64,000 nt of DNA from Bacteroidales bacterium (lineage in GTDB: Bacteria; Bacteroidota; Bacteroidia; Bacteroidales; WCHB1-69). Under the pieces are notes generated by a model. The model made no database searches, was not told the origin of the DNA, and was given only the letters and a program-made list of their open reading frames with translations. The translations under genes and the position numbers were made by a program. Every line of letters begins with the position of its first letter. Positions within the stretch are counted from its first letter, which is position 1. This document shows positions 1 to 10,781 of the stretch, piece by piece. The DNA lies in the NCBI GenBank assembly GCA_017394765.1, contig JAFPXF010000076.1, positions 17,642 to 81,641 of the forward strand, read 5' to 3'.

Positions 1-1231
1 GTGCGGAGCCGGTGATGAGGCCGTCCGACGACTTGGTAAGCACGATGGTAGGCTTGTAGAACACCTCCACCAAGCGGGAAGCCACGATACCGATGATACC
101 CTTGAACCAGTTGGGGTTATAGACCACGATGCTCTTGCGCCCGATGTACTCATGGGAACTCCTGATCATGTGGATGGCCTCCTCAGTCGCGTTGCGGTCC
201 TGCTCCTTGCGCTGGTCGTTTTGGGTGTTGATGCGTTTGCCGATTTCAGCAGATTTGTCTTCATCCTCGACAATGAAGAGGCGCACGGACTCCCGTCCGC
301 TCTTCATCCTGCCGGCGGCATTGATGCGCGGGCCGACGTAGAAAACGAGGTCGGAGATGGAAATCACACGGGAGAAGATGGTCTCCTCCTTGAAAGGATA
401 ATGGATTTTGATTCCGGCCTGGTCAAGAATGGACTTGATGCCCATGCGGGGGAACTTGTTGATGATCTCGAGGCCGAAATGGGCAAGGATGCGGTTTTCG
501 CCCGTGATGGCCACGATGTCGGATGCGATGCTGATGGCCACAAGGTCCATGCGGGAGAGCCAAAGCTGGTCGGGCAGCTTGTATTGCTGGCAATAGCCTT
601 GGATGAGTTTGAAGCCCACACCGCAGCCGGAAAGTTCCTTGTAGGGGTAGGGGCAATCCTTGCGCTTGGGGTCGAGGATGGCGACCGCCGCAGGCAGCTC
701 GTCGCCTTCAAGGTGGTGGTCGCAAATGATGACATCGATGCCCAACTTGTTGGCCATCTCCACCTTGTCGTTGGCCTTGATGCCGCAGTCAAGGGAGATA
801 AGCAGGCTGACGTTGTTTTCATGGCAATACTCGACGCCCTGGTCGGATATTCCGTAGCCTTCGGTATAGCGGTCGGGGATATAATATTCGACGAGATCCT
901 TGGACTCGGTGCCAACAATCTCACAGAGGAAAGAGTACAGCAGTGCGACGGCAGAGGTGCCATCGACATCGTAGTCGCCGTAAACGAGTATTTTCTCATT
1001 GTTGATGATGGCACGCGACAACCGCTTCACAGCCTTGTCCATGTCTTTCATCAAGAAGGGGTTGTGAAGTTTGGTGATATCGGGATTGAAGAAATCGGCA
1101 GCGGATTCAGGAGTCGTGATACCCCTTTGTATCAAAAGAGCCGCGAGCGGCTTTTCGATAGCAAGCTGCACCGACAGCTTCTCTATGGCCGCATCATTGG
1201 GCAGTTGTTGACAAATCCACCGTTTATTCAT
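1..1231 (-). CDS. recJ: Single-stranded-DNA exonuclease RecJ (3' part outside window)
   Basis: RecJ is a 5'-3' single-strand exonuclease of recombination and repair. About 410 codons are visible from an ATG at 1231; the C-terminal part lies beyond the window start. I translated the minus strand by hand. It shows the DHH-family motifs in order: YGDYDVDGTSAV (about residues 84-95), SLDCGIKA (about 146), CDHH (about 170) and GPRINAAGRM (about 310). These supply the metal-binding aspartates and histidines. The start gives MNKRWICQQ, a usual N-terminus for Bacteroidota RecJ, and lies 21 bases downstream of a good TAnnTTTGC promoter element. The gene follows dnaA on the same strand, 68 bp away. A long open frame on the opposite strand is a shadow. 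Confidence 0.95.
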   Translation of the reverse strand, partial: MNKRWICQQLPNDAAIEKLSVQLAIEKPLAALLIQRGITTPESAADFFNPDITKLHNPFLMKDMDKAVKRLSRAIINNEKILVYGDYDVDGTSAVALLYSFLCEIVGTESKDLVEYYIPDRYTEGYGISDQGVEYCHENNVSLLISLDCGIKANDKVEMANKLGIDVIICDHHLEGDELPAAVAILDPKRKDCPYPYKELSGCGVGFKLIQGYCQQYKLPDQLWLSRMDLVAISIASDIVAITGENRILAHFGLEIINKFPRMGIKSILDQAGIKIHYPFKEETIFSRVISISDLVFYVGPRINAAGRMKSGRESVRLFIVEDEDKSAEIGKRINTQNDQRKEQDRNATEEAIHMIRSSHEYIGRKSIVVYNPNWFKGIIGIVASRLVEVFYKPTIVLTKSSDGLITGSA

Positions 1232-1251
1232 AGTCGCCTTTTTTAGAACCT

Positions 1252-1283
1252 GCAAAAATAAACAATTAAATCTATATTTGCAA
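1252..1283 (-). promoter_or_regulatory. Bacteroidota-type promoter for recJ
   Basis: On the minus strand a TTG (1283-1281) is followed by a 20-bp spacer and TATTTTTGC (1260-1252). This matches the Bacteroidota -33/-7 pattern TTTG-N19-21-TAnnTTTG. The -7 box ends 20 bases before the recJ start codon, so the leader would be short. Confidence 0.6.
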
Positions 1284-1299
1284 GCACATTTTTCATTTT

Positions 1300-2751
1300 T
1301 TAAATTTTCATCTTTTTTTCGATATCATCCACGTACAATTTCATTTTTTTGTCAGTATCGTACAAATTGTTGATGGTCCGGCAGGCGTGAAGCACCGTTG
1401 CATGGTCTTTATTGCCGCAATAGGCACCGATGAGCGAAAGGGGCAGTTTGGTGTGTTTCTTCGCGAAATACATGCTCAGTTGGCGTGCCTGGACAATATC
1501 GCGCTTCCGCGTCTTGGCATTGATGGCATCGATGGAAATCTTGAAATACTCGCATACAATCTTCTGGATGTATTCAATGGAGATCTCCTTGGCGTTGGTT
1601 TTCACATACTTGTCAACCATCTCCTTAGCGAGTTCGACAGTGATGGCGCGATGGTTGAGGGAGGCTTGGGCGAGGATGGCGATCATGGCGCCCTCCAGTT
1701 CACGGGTGTTGGAGGTGATGCGCAACGCCAGATACTCCACCACTTCCTTGGGGAATGTGATGCCGTTGTTCTCCAGCTTCTTGTTAATGATGGCAATACG
1801 GGTCTCCAAGTCAGGCACCTGCAGATCGGCGGTCAAGCCCCACTTGAAGCGGTTGAGCAGTCGAGCCTCAAAACCGGAAATCTCCACCGGCGACTTGTCG
1901 GCCGTGATGATAATCTGCTTGTTATGCTGATGCAACGAGTTGAATATGTGGAAGAAGACCTCCTGTGTCTTGCCTTTGCCGCCGGCAATGAACTGGATGT
2001 CGTCAATGATGAGCATATCGACAGACTGGTAAAACCAGATGAAGTCGTTGATATTCTTGTTCTTGATGGATTCGATGTATTGCTGGTAGAAAGTGTCGCA
2101 GCTCACATAGACGACCGTCTTGTCGGGGAAATTGATCTTGGTCTGGATGCCGATGGCGTTCACGAGGTGCGTCTTGCCAAGCCCCACATCGGAGTAAATA
2201 AACAAGGGGTTGAAGGATGTTTGCCCCGGCGCCTTGGAGATGGCCCAGCCGGCAGAGCGGGCCAGACGGTTGCAGTCGCCCTCCACATAGTTCTCGAACG
2301 TGAGCGTGTCCACCAAGTTGGATGGGATTTTGTGTTTCTGAATGCCAGGAAGCACAAAAGGATCCGGGATGTCACGGTTCGAGGTTTGATACACGTCGAT
2401 GGGCGCAAGCGTCGGCGGGTTGCTGACCGCCGGACGGTTGTGCGACGGGAGTGTGATGGACTGCGAGAGTCCCGGGTCCGGCTGCTGCTCCATGATCACC
2501 TTGTATTTCAATTTCCCCATCGGACCTATCTCTTTCTTAATCACACTTTTAAGAACATTCACATAATGTTCTTCGAGAAACTCGTAGAACAAATGGCTGG
2601 GCAGCTGCAACACCAACGTATCATCCTCCAATGAGACAGGCACGATGGGGGTGAACCATGTCTCAAACGCATCCTCTTCCACGATGTCCTGTATCATCGA
2701 CAGGCAATTGTTCCAAACCTGTGTGAAGTCTTTTGTAATTTTATTCATCAT
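1300..2751 (-). CDS. dnaA: Chromosomal replication initiator protein DnaA
   Basis: DnaA is the AAA+ ATPase that opens the replication origin. The order is an N-terminal domain I, a variable linker, an AAA+ core and a C-terminal DNA-binding domain. The Walker A is DVGLGKTHL and the Walker B is LIIDDIQF. A sensor-2 region reads NTRELEGAM. The helix-turn-helix signature reads GNKDHATVLHA near the C-terminus, where the usual form is GGRDHTTVLHA. The open frame extends to a TTG at 2760, but the first ATG is at 2751 (MMNKITKDF) with another at 2748, and the family normally starts close to this point. I take 2751, giving 483 residues. The gene lies upstream of recJ on the same strand. Confidence 0.96.
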   Translation of the reverse strand: MMNKITKDFTQVWNNCLSMIQDIVEEDAFETWFTPIVPVSLEDDTLVLQLPSHLFYEFLEEHYVNVLKSVIKKEIGPMGKLKYKVIMEQQPDPGLSQSITLPSHNRPAVSNPPTLAPIDVYQTSNRDIPDPFVLPGIQKHKIPSNLVDTLTFENYVEGDCNRLARSAGWAISKAPGQTSFNPLFIYSDVGLGKTHLVNAIGIQTKINFPDKTVVYVSCDTFYQQYIESIKNKNINDFIWFYQSVDMLIIDDIQFIAGGKGKTQEVFFHIFNSLHQHNKQIIITADKSPVEISGFEARLLNRFKWGLTADLQVPDLETRIAIINKKLENNGITFPKEVVEYLALRITSNTRELEGAMIAILAQASLNHRAITVELAKEMVDKYVKTNAKEISIEYIQKIVCEYFKISIDAINAKTRKRDIVQARQLSMYFAKKHTKLPLSLIGAYCGNKDHATVLHACRTINNLYDTDKKMKLYVDDIEKKMKI

Positions 2752-2823
2752 ACGCTGCAATTAAAAACAATCTTTTCTCATTCTCAACAAATTAACAAAT
2801 TAAAAGTGTCAATTTTTGAGATG

Positions 2824-2832
2824 GCAAAAATA
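2824..2832 (-). promoter_or_regulatory. Candidate -7 element for dnaA
   Basis: TATTTTTGC on the minus strand fits TAnnTTTGC and lies about 70 bases upstream of the dnaA start, in an AT-rich 180-bp gap. I found no well-spaced -33 TTTG. Confidence 0.4.
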
Positions 2833-2934
2833 GGAAAAAAAAGTTCACAAAAATATTTTTTTCAACTTGATTTTTTAGAAAAAATGTGTATAGGTTGCAG
2901 CCTGCAATAACCCCGATTGTAATATTAACATATT

Positions 2935-3660
2935 TTATGTCAATATATTACGAAACTCCTCATATTTCCCAACATCCATCCAATTATCATCCTGATGTTG
3001 ATAACCATATATACTACAACTGTTTATAAGTTGAAGATAAATCGGGGTCAGGGACGACTTTTCAACAGTTGTCAGTTTTTTTATGAACGAACGGTTCATC
3101 ACATGGATGCCGCTGAAGGCGAGGGCAACCGGGTCGTGTGGCGAAACGGGCATGATGGATTCGCCGGTCTTGATGTTTTTCCACCCGCAGAGACGCATGC
3201 TTTCACGCTCAAAGACAAAATAGCGGGCGGTCTGCCTGTCGCGCACGGCAAGGGTCACCTCCGCGCCTGAATTGACATGCCGTGCCACCATCTTCCGCAA
3301 ATCTATGGATGACAAGATGTCCACATTATATAATAATAGTATGTCACTGTCGCCGAAAAGCGGTTCGGCGAACTTGAGCCCGCCGGCGGTGTCGCGCAGA
3401 TAAGCGCGTTCGTCGGAGATTCGGACCCGTCCGTCGAATGGGAACGTGCGTACAAAATCCATGATTTGATCGGGGAAATGGTGCACATTGACGACCACGT
3501 CGCGGATGCCTGCGGCGGACACCTTCTCCAAAGCATGCTGCAACAGCGGTTTTCCATCGTAACAGACCATCGCCTTCGGACGGCTGGCCGTCAACGGATA
3601 TAGCCGCGTACCCAATCCGGCGGCAAAAATCACAGCAGTAAGGTTATTCAAGTCCAACAT
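2935..3660 (-). CDS. Sugar-1-phosphate nucleotidyltransferase (MurU/RmlA-like)
   Basis: The protein has 241 residues and the nucleotidyltransferase fold. The N-terminal nucleotide-binding signature is AAGLGTRLYPLTASRPKAM (about residues 13-31), and the metal-binding aspartate region is LLYNVDIL (about 109-116). The family joins an NTP to a sugar 1-phosphate to make a nucleotide sugar. The length and N-terminus resemble MurU-like MurNAc-1-phosphate uridylyltransferases and short mannose-1-phosphate guanylyltransferases, but the sugar cannot be told from sequence. No kinase partner of the AmgK type is adjacent. It starts 50 bp after pcm and probably shares its transcript. It uses an ATG start and ends about 180 bp before dnaA. 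Confidence 0.8.
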   Translation of the reverse strand: MLDLNNLTAVIFAAGLGTRLYPLTASRPKAMVCYDGKPLLQHALEKVSAAGIRDVVVNVHHFPDQIMDFVRTFPFDGRVRISDERAYLRDTAGGLKFAEPLFGDSDILLLYNVDILSSIDLRKMVARHVNSGAEVTLAVRDRQTARYFVFERESMRLCGWKNIKTGESIMPVSPHDPVALAFSGIHVMNRSFIKKLTTVEKSSLTPIYLQLINSCSIYGYQHQDDNWMDVGKYEEFRNILT

Positions 3661-3710
3661 AGCAAATCGAAATTCAAAAAAAACTGGCCCACGGCCTTAC
3701 ACTATTGTCA

Positions 3711-4355
3711 TCAATGTCTCTCCTCGTTCTTCAACATCGGCACAAAAAGGAAATCCCCGAAGACCTCCTCCTGCAGGTTGTCCTCGTCCATTTTGGTGAA
3801 CCGTTTCATAGTATGTGACTCATCGCCGACGGGGATGACCATGATGCCGCCCACCTTGAGCTGCTTCACCAAGGCATCAGGCACACAGGGGGCTCCACAG
3901 GTAACAATCACGCGATCAAATGGTGCAAACCGAGGCAGTCCTTTGTAGCCATCGCCGAAACAGGTGACGATACGGTCATCCAGCTCGGCCAGCAGTCTGG
4001 AAGTACGTTTATAGAGAATCTCCTGCCGCTCGATGGAATACACATGCGCACCCATCGCGCTGAGGATGGCCGCCTGGAAGCCGGAGCCCGTGCCGATTTC
4101 AAGCACAGACAGGCCCTTTTTGATTTTCAGCAACTGCGACTGGAACGCCACCGTGGACGGATGCGATATCGTCTGCCCGTTCAGAAGCTTGATGGCTATG
4201 TCGTCGTATGCCTTGTCCCACAGGAAAGACTCCAAGAAACGGTGACGTTCCACCTTGTCGAACGCCTGCAACACATTTTCATCGGTGATGCCCTTCTGCC
4301 GAAGCCCTTCAATGAGCCGTTTTTTGGCACCCAGTAGTAGATAGTTGTCGGTCAT
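3711..4355 (-). CDS. pcm: Protein-L-isoaspartate O-methyltransferase
   Basis: The enzyme methylates isoaspartyl residues in aged proteins, using S-adenosylmethionine, so that they can revert to aspartate. The SAM-binding motif I is VLEIGTGSGFQAAIL (about residues 77-91). Upstream of it is the substrate-site segment ISHPSTVAFQ, and IVTCGAPCVPDALVKQLK follows, all typical of PCMT. The frame runs on to a TTG at 4379, but the ATG at 4355 (MTDNYLLLGAKKR) is the likely start: it gives 214 residues, the usual size. The gene heads a probable two-gene unit with the nucleotidyltransferase downstream. A terminator separates it from clpB upstream. Confidence 0.92.
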   Translation of the reverse strand: MTDNYLLLGAKKRLIEGLRQKGITDENVLQAFDKVERHRFLESFLWDKAYDDIAIKLLNGQTISHPSTVAFQSQLLKIKKGLSVLEIGTGSGFQAAILSAMGAHVYSIERQEILYKRTSRLLAELDDRIVTCFGDGYKGLPRFAPFDRVIVTCGAPCVPDALVKQLKVGGIMVIPVGDESHTMKRFTKMDEDNLQEEVFGDFLFVPMLKNEERH

Positions 4356-4444
4356 GTGTTCTCTATTTTTAGTTGGCAAAGATCAATGTTCAATTTCCTA
4401 TAGTATTCCCGATTTCAATGTGAGAATCTCAAAAATTTCAAACC

Positions 4445-4477
4445 GCAAAGATAAACAAAAAAGGCGGCAGAGATCAA
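4445..4477 (-). promoter_or_regulatory. Promoter for pcm
   Basis: On the minus strand TTG (4477-4475), a 21-bp spacer and TATCTTTGC (4453-4445) match the Bacteroidota consensus. The -33 part lies inside the clpB terminator stem, so the two signals overlap. A weaker one-mismatch element, GATCTTTGC, lies at 4384-4376. Confidence 0.5.
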
Positions 4478-4492
4478 GTCTCGCCGCCTTTA
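4463..4492 (-). terminator. Intrinsic terminator of clpB
   Basis: The arms GGCGGC (4463-4468) and GCCGCC (4483-4488) pair, then GAGA with TCTC around a 5-base loop, with one bulged A. On the minus strand the stem is followed by a run of T. It lies 23 bp beyond the clpB stop codon. Confidence 0.8.
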
Positions 4493-4514
4493 TTATCAAC
4501 ACAGGATGTTACAA

Positions 4515-7112
4515 TTATTTCTTGTAGAACACGAACTTGCCGTCCTCCACGGAATCCACCATGATGGTGCAGTCGTGGTCGATCTCCTCGGCGAGGATAA
4601 TCTTGGAGAGTTCGTTGAGTATCATCTTCTGTATCACACGCTTGAGCGGACGGGCGCCGTAGAGCGGATCGTAGCCTAAATCGAGCAACAAGTCCATGGC
4701 ATAGCGGCTGAACTCCAGCTTGATGTTGCGTTGGCCGAGCAATTCCTCGAGTTGTCCGAGTTGCAGCTTGATAATCTCCTTGATCTCGCGCTTGGAGAGG
4801 GGCTGGAACATCACGATTTCGTCAATACGGTTGAGGAACTCCGGCTTCAGCGTCTTCTTCAGCAGATCCGTCACTTCCGCCTTCGTGCGTTCAAAGACTT
4901 CAAGGTCGGAATAGTTGGCACGGTCGGAGTAGTTCTCTTGGATAATATTGGAGCCGAGATTGGATGTCATGATGATGATGGTGTTCTTGAAGTCGGCCAC
5001 TCTGCCCTTGTTGTCGGTCAATCGGCCATCGTCGAGCACTTGCAACAGAATGTTGAACACATCGGGGTGGGCTTTCTCAATCTCGTCGAAGAGGATGACG
5101 GAATAGGGTTTGCGGCGCACCTTCTCGGTGAGTTGTCCACCCTCGTCATAGCCCACATAGCCGGGAGGCGATCCAATGAGCCGCGACACCGAGTAGGACT
5201 CCTGAAACTCGCTCATGTCGAAGCGTATCATGGCGTCTTCGGTGTTGAACAGGTATTCGGCGAGTGCTTTGGCCAGCTCGGTCTTGCCGACGCCGGTGGT
5301 ACCCATGAAGATAAAGGAGCCTATGGGGCGCTTGGCGTCCTGCAATCCGGCGCGGCTGCGGCGGATGGCATCGGACACGGCGCCGATGGCCTCGTCCTGG
5401 CCCACCACGCGCTTGTGAAGTTCCTCCTCAAGGTGGAGCAGCTTGGACTTCTCGCTCTGCATCATCTTGGCCACGGGAATACCCGTCCAACGGGCCACCA
5501 CCTCGGCGATATCGTCGGCACCGACCTTCTCGTCAATCATGGCCGAATCGCCCTGCAGGGCTTCCAACTCCTTCTGGAGCTTGGCGATTTCATCCTCGTC
5601 GTTTTTGATGAGGCCGTAGCGCAACTCGGCCACTCGGCCGTAGTCGCCCTGCCTTTCCGCATTGGTGGCTTCCAGCTTGTAGTTCTCGATTTCGTCCTTG
5701 CAATGTTGGATCTTGTCCATAATCTCCTTCTCGCTGCGCCATTTGGTGGATATGACGTTGCGTTTTTCCTGCAATTCCGCGATTTTCCGGCTGAGCGACT
5801 CCACTTTGGCAGTGTCGTTCTCCCGCTTGATGGCCTCCCGCTCGATTTCGAGCTGACTGATTTTGTGCTCCACCTCGTCGAGTTCCTCGGGCACGGAGTT
5901 GATTTCAAGCTTGAGCTTGGCGGCAGCCTCGTCAATGAGGTCAATGGCCTTGTCGGGCAGGAAACGGTCGCCGATGTAACGCTGTGACAGCTCAACGGCG
6001 GCGATGATGGCCTCGTCAAGGATCTTGACCTGATGGTGGTTCTCGTAACGCTCTTTCAAGCCACGGAGAATGGAAATGGCGGAGTACTTGTCGGGTTCCT
6101 CGATCTTGACGGGCTGGAAACGGCGTTCAAGGGCCTTGTCTTTCTCAAAGTACTTCTGGTACTCGTCGAGGGTTGTGGCACCGATGGAGCGCAGTTCGCC
6201 ACGGGCGAGGGCAGGCTTCAGGATGTTGGCGGCGTCCATGGCGCCCTCGCCGGAGGCTCCAGCCCCCACAAGAGTGTGGATCTCGTCAATGAAGAGGATA
6301 ATCTCGCCGTTGGAGCCGATCACCTCGTTGATGACGCTCTTGAGACGTTCCTCGAACTCGCCTTTGTACTTGGCACCCGCGATGAGCGCTCCCATATCGA
6401 GAGAATAGAGCCTCTTGGTCTTGAGGTTCTCCGGAATGTCGCCACTCACCAGTCGCTGTGCCAGCCCCTCGGCGATGGCGGTCTTGCCGACACCGGCCTC
6501 GCCAATGAGGATAGGGTTGTTCTTGGTACGGCGCGACAGAATCTGCAGCACGCGGCGTATTTCCTCATCCCGTCCGATGACCGGATCGAGCTTGCCCTGA
6601 CGGGCCATCTCGTTGAGATTCTTGGCATACTTGTTAAGGGCGTTGTAGGTCTCCTCGTTGGAAGCAGAGGTCACCTTGCTGCCTTTGTGCAGCTCATTGA
6701 TGGCACTCTTCAAGCCCTTTTCCGTCATGCCGGCATCCTTGAGGATCTGCGATGCCGATCCGCCGGTGCTGAAGACTCCATAGAGCAGGTGTTCCACGGA
6801 GACGAACTCGTCGCCGGAATCCTGACAGAAGATAATGGCTTTTTGCAGCGCGGTTTGCGTGTTTCCAGCCAAATAAGGGTCCCCGCCTGTCACCTTGGGC
6901 AGACGCGCGATTTCACGGTCCACCACAGTGGCAATGGTCTTGGGGTTGCAGTCTTGCTTTTTGAGCAAGAAGGGAATCACATTGTCGTCCACCTCAAGCA
7001 TGGACTTGAGGATATGGAGGGTATCCAACTGCTGGTTCTGGTTGCGCATGGCAAGCATCTGGGCGTTGGAGATAACCTCTTGGGTTTTAATGGTCAAATT
7101 GTTCGGGTTCAT
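4515..7112 (-). CDS. clpB: ATP-dependent disaggregase ClpB
   Basis: ClpB is a ring-forming AAA+ chaperone that pulls proteins out of aggregates together with DnaK. The 865 residues match the family length. The order is a double Clp N-domain (about 1-145), a first AAA+ module with GEAGVGKT (about 204-211) and a VGAG pore-region segment, and a long middle coiled coil (about 405-530) rich in E, K and R. A second AAA+ module follows with GTTGVGKT (about 605-612), GYVGYDEGG pore loop and NRIDEIVMF. The ATG start gives [13 protein letters not shown]. The gene is monocistronic, with a terminator after it and an unusual sigma-54-like sequence upstream. Confidence 0.97.
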   Translation of the reverse strand: MNPNNLTIKTQEVISNAQMLAMRNQNQQLDTLHILKSMLEVDDNVIPFLLKKQDCNPKTIATVVDREIARLPKVTGGDPYLAGNTQTALQKAIIFCQDSGDEFVSVEHLLYGVFSTGGSASQILKDAGMTEKGLKSAINELHKGSKVTSASNEETYNALNKYAKNLNEMARQGKLDPVIGRDEEIRRVLQILSRRTKNNPILIGEAGVGKTAIAEGLAQRLVSGDIPENLKTKRLYSLDMGALIAGAKYKGEFEERLKSVINEVIGSNGEIILFIDEIHTLVGAGASGEGAMDAANILKPALARGELRSIGATTLDEYQKYFEKDKALERRFQPVKIEEPDKYSAISILRGLKERYENHHQVKILDEAIIAAVELSQRYIGDRFLPDKAIDLIDEAAAKLKLEINSVPEELDEVEHKISQLEIEREAIKRENDTAKVESLSRKIAELQEKRNVISTKWRSEKEIMDKIQHCKDEIENYKLEATNAERQGDYGRVAELRYGLIKNDEDEIAKLQKELEALQGDSAMIDEKVGADDIAEVVARWTGIPVAKMMQSEKSKLLHLEEELHKRVVGQDEAIGAVSDAIRRSRAGLQDAKRPIGSFIFMGTTGVGKTELAKALAEYLFNTEDAMIRFDMSEFQESYSVSRLIGSPPGYVGYDEGGQLTEKVRRKPYSVILFDEIEKAHPDVFNILLQVLDDGRLTDNKGRVADFKNTIIIMTSNLGSNIIQENYSDRANYSDLEVFERTKAEVTDLLKKTLKPEFLNRIDEIVMFQPLSKREIKEIIKLQLGQLEELLGQRNIKLEFSRYAMDLLLDLGYDPLYGARPLKRVIQKMILNELSKIILAEEIDHDCTIMVDSVEDGKFVFYKK

Positions 7113-7165
7113 GATGTTTTTATCCTTTCTTTTTTCATTTTAATTTCAATTAGACGAATTGTCAA

Positions 7166-7181
7166 AGCAAGAATGTTGCCA
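7166..7181 (-). promoter_or_regulatory. Sigma-54-like -24/-12 sequence upstream of clpB
   Basis: The minus strand reads TGGCAACATTCTTGCT, with GG and GC separated by exactly 10 bases, as in the sigma-54 pattern TGGCAC-N5-TTGCW. One core base differs (A for C at position 6). It lies about 54 bases upstream of the clpB ATG. A one-mismatch sigma-70-type -7 (TGACTTTG) overlaps it, so the assignment is uncertain. Confidence 0.3.
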
Positions 7182-7277
7182 AAGTCAAAACGACTGACAG
7201 ATTGGCAGGGCATTCGTTTTTTGGCACGCATCCTCCAGCGGTGTTTGCGCATCTTCATGGCAAGCCACTTTTTTTTG

Positions 7278-7286
7278 TATTTTTGC
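7278..7286 (+). promoter_or_regulatory. Candidate -7 element for the porin gene
   Basis: TATTTTTGC matches TAnnTTTGC and lies 19 bases before the ATG of the porin-like gene. No clear -33 box was found. Confidence 0.4.
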
Positions 7287-7305
7287 AGGTTCTAAAACCC
7301 GTCCG

Positions 7306-9216
7306 ATGTTTTGCAGAAAACGACCCTACTTATTGTTATTGTGCCTCCTTCTCGCACTTGGCGCCAAGGTGGGGCATTCGCAGTCGGATAGCCGTCCCAA
7401 AGAGCAGACCATAGACTCGACCATGGCCATCTCGCCGGATTACATGCCGGTTTCCGTGGCCAAACTCTCCGGCGCATTCTTCGTGCCCCTGACTTACAAG
7501 CCCATTGACACGACATTTTTCTACACTTCCGAATACGATCCATTGGAGCGTTCCACATACATCCTTCAGACCTTGGGCATCTACTCACAGGCACACAAAC
7601 CGATGGTATTCGACTATACGCGCGATGTCGGGTTTACCATGATCACGCTTCCCTACCCGCTCTATTTCAAGACACAAAACGACTTGCACTACTACGATGT
7701 CAAGAGTTCTTTCACCGACATTGCCGCCTCCTTTGGACTCACAACGGAGCAACGCATCCATGTGGCGCATGCCCAAAAGATAAAACGTGTGGAGTTCAAT
7801 GCGGAGCTGGAAGGCTACAACAATTCGGGCCGTTTCCTGCACCAAGCCTGCAATTTGTTCGACCTCAACGCCGTTGTGCATTACTCCACGCCCAAGGACA
7901 TCTATGGGTTCATCGCTTCCTACATCATCAACCACGCCAAATACCAGGAGAACGGCGGGCTATCCGACCACCATTCGTTCATAGACCGTCAGACCCTTTT
8001 TGACAGCATCGTTGCCGTGAACCCGATGTCGTTCGCGGTGTATTTCAACAACGCCTTGAGCACCATCAACACCCATGACGCGCAGCTGTTGCAATACGTC
8101 AGTTTCAGGGCCAAGGGCGGTCACTATTTCGGGACACTCACACACACCTTCCAGTTCAAGCATGCGAAGAGCATCTTTTTCGACTACAACCTTAACAACG
8201 ACTTTTACCAGAACCAATATTACATAGACACTGACACCACGCGCGACACGCTGAAATACTACAATATTGTCAACACGCTGCAGTGGTCGAATTTCGAGCC
8301 ATTGGAACGTCAAAGCGAGCAGAACTACTTCTTCCGCATCGCGGGCGGCATCCGCCATGAGTATGTCCATGCCGCCATGCCCTTCTATGTCGGGAACAAC
8401 TACACGCTCTTCGCCCGTACCAACATCAGGCTCTTCTCTGTCTGGGACCTGTTCGGCGACATCTACTACTCGTTCAACAACTACAACCGTGGAGACGCCA
8501 TCGCCAATTTGGCAGCCACTTTCGCCATCAGCCGGAAATCGCAGCATTTCATAGGTCTCTCCGCCGATTTCTACCGCGTTTCCCCCGATTATTTCTACAG
8601 CTACTATGTCGGCAACAACAGTCTGTGGTACCTGACATGGCCCAAGGAGAACACCATGAAGTTGGGCGCATACTGGACCATGCTGGGTTACAAGTTGAGC
8701 TTCAATTACTTCCTGCTCAACAAGCATTTCTACCTTGACGAGCATCGTTGGCCTGCGATGGCTGACCGCGACATCCATGTGTTGCAGTTCAACTTGTTGG
8801 CACCCGTGCGCATCAAGAACTTCTCCATGGACTTGAACATGTCGCTACAGCACGCCACCGGGACCGTCGTGGCCGTGCCGCTGTTTGCGGGCAAGCTGCG
8901 GGCCGCATACCACTTCCGCATCTTCAAGAAACGGCTTCGCATCCAAATCGGCACCAACCTGATGTACAACACCTCCTATTACGCCGATGCCTACAATCCC
9001 ATCCTGCACCAATTCTATCATCAGGAGAAAGGCAAGGTGGGCAACTACCTCTATTGGGACCTCAACCTCACCTTGCAGGTAAGCCGCCTCTCCTTCTTCG
9101 TGCGAGGTGCCAACCTGCTGGACGGCATCATCGGCTACCATTATTTCACCACACCCTACTACCCGATGCAAGGCCGCAATGTAGCCCTCGGCATCTCTTG
9201 GAAGTTTTACGATTAG
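7306..9216 (+). CDS. Putative outer-membrane porin (Bacteroidota Porin_10-like)
   Basis: The protein has 636 residues. It begins with MFCRKRPYLLLLCLLLALG, a signal peptide probably cut after GHSQ. The rest is rich in alternating aromatic and polar residues (for example FFDYNLNNDFYQNQYYID, and repeated YYSFNNYN-like strands), as in beta-barrels. The overall pattern resembles the putative porin family common in Bacteroidota. The last residues are ISWKFYD, close to but not exactly a terminal aromatic barrel signal. Expected location is the outer membrane; what it transports is unknown. It stands between clpB (divergent) and fumC (59 bp downstream, same strand). Confidence 0.65.
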   Translation: MFCRKRPYLLLLCLLLALGAKVGHSQSDSRPKEQTIDSTMAISPDYMPVSVAKLSGAFFVPLTYKPIDTTFFYTSEYDPLERSTYILQTLGIYSQAHKPMVFDYTRDVGFTMITLPYPLYFKTQNDLHYYDVKSSFTDIAASFGLTTEQRIHVAHAQKIKRVEFNAELEGYNNSGRFLHQACNLFDLNAVVHYSTPKDIYGFIASYIINHAKYQENGGLSDHHSFIDRQTLFDSIVAVNPMSFAVYFNNALSTINTHDAQLLQYVSFRAKGGHYFGTLTHTFQFKHAKSIFFDYNLNNDFYQNQYYIDTDTTRDTLKYYNIVNTLQWSNFEPLERQSEQNYFFRIAGGIRHEYVHAAMPFYVGNNYTLFARTNIRLFSVWDLFGDIYYSFNNYNRGDAIANLAATFAISRKSQHFIGLSADFYRVSPDYFYSYYVGNNSLWYLTWPKENTMKLGAYWTMLGYKLSFNYFLLNKHFYLDEHRWPAMADRDIHVLQFNLLAPVRIKNFSMDLNMSLQHATGTVVAVPLFAGKLRAAYHFRIFKKRLRIQIGTNLMYNTSYYADAYNPILHQFYHQEKGKVGNYLYWDLNLTLQVSRLSFFVRGANLLDGIIGYHYFTTPYYPMQGRNVALGISWKFYD

Positions 9217-9275
9217 CCCTTCCATTCATGCACTCGTTTTTGGATTCAACAACAATTGTAATTATATAACACAAA

Positions 9276-10643
<1,368 letters not shown>

Positions 10644-10646
10644 GAG

Positions 10647-10746
10647 TTTTCCTTGAGCAGTCCCGGTAGGGACAAAAGCTCGGTAGAAATATAGAAACAT
10701 TAGTTTTCCTTGAACAGCCCCGACAGGGGCAAGAGCTCGGTAGAAA
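10647..10746. repeat. Two tandem solo hairpin repeat units
   Basis: Two 43-bp units (10647-10689 and 10704-10746) both read TTTTCCTTGA.CAG, then a hairpin, then a CTCGGTAGAAA end. Unit 1 has stem GTCCC/GGGAC and unit 2 has stem GCCCC/GGGGC, each with a 4-base loop. The T-A to C-G change on both arms keeps the pairing. The same unit forms the right end of the larger repeats near 26.4 kb and 50.1 kb. The units fill the fumC-to-PrsW gap. Confidence 0.85.
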
Positions 10747-10781
10747 AGAAATAACAGACAACCGTTTAACACCTCAACAGT

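Noticed and set aside
152..1246. 364-codon open frame on the plus strand
   Set aside because: It lies opposite recJ, whose conserved DHH motifs identify the true coding strand.
1387..2634. 415-codon open frame on the plus strand
   Set aside because: It is antisense to dnaA, which has clear AAA+ motifs.
2752..2934. Possible replication origin beside dnaA
   Set aside because: The gap is AT-rich but I found only one near-match to a DnaA box (TGTGTATAG at 2885-2893). A cluster of boxes is needed for a claim.
10647..10746. CRISPR-like direct repeats
   Set aside because: There are only two units, they form hairpins with changed bases and are dispersed elsewhere; no spacer array or cas gene is present.
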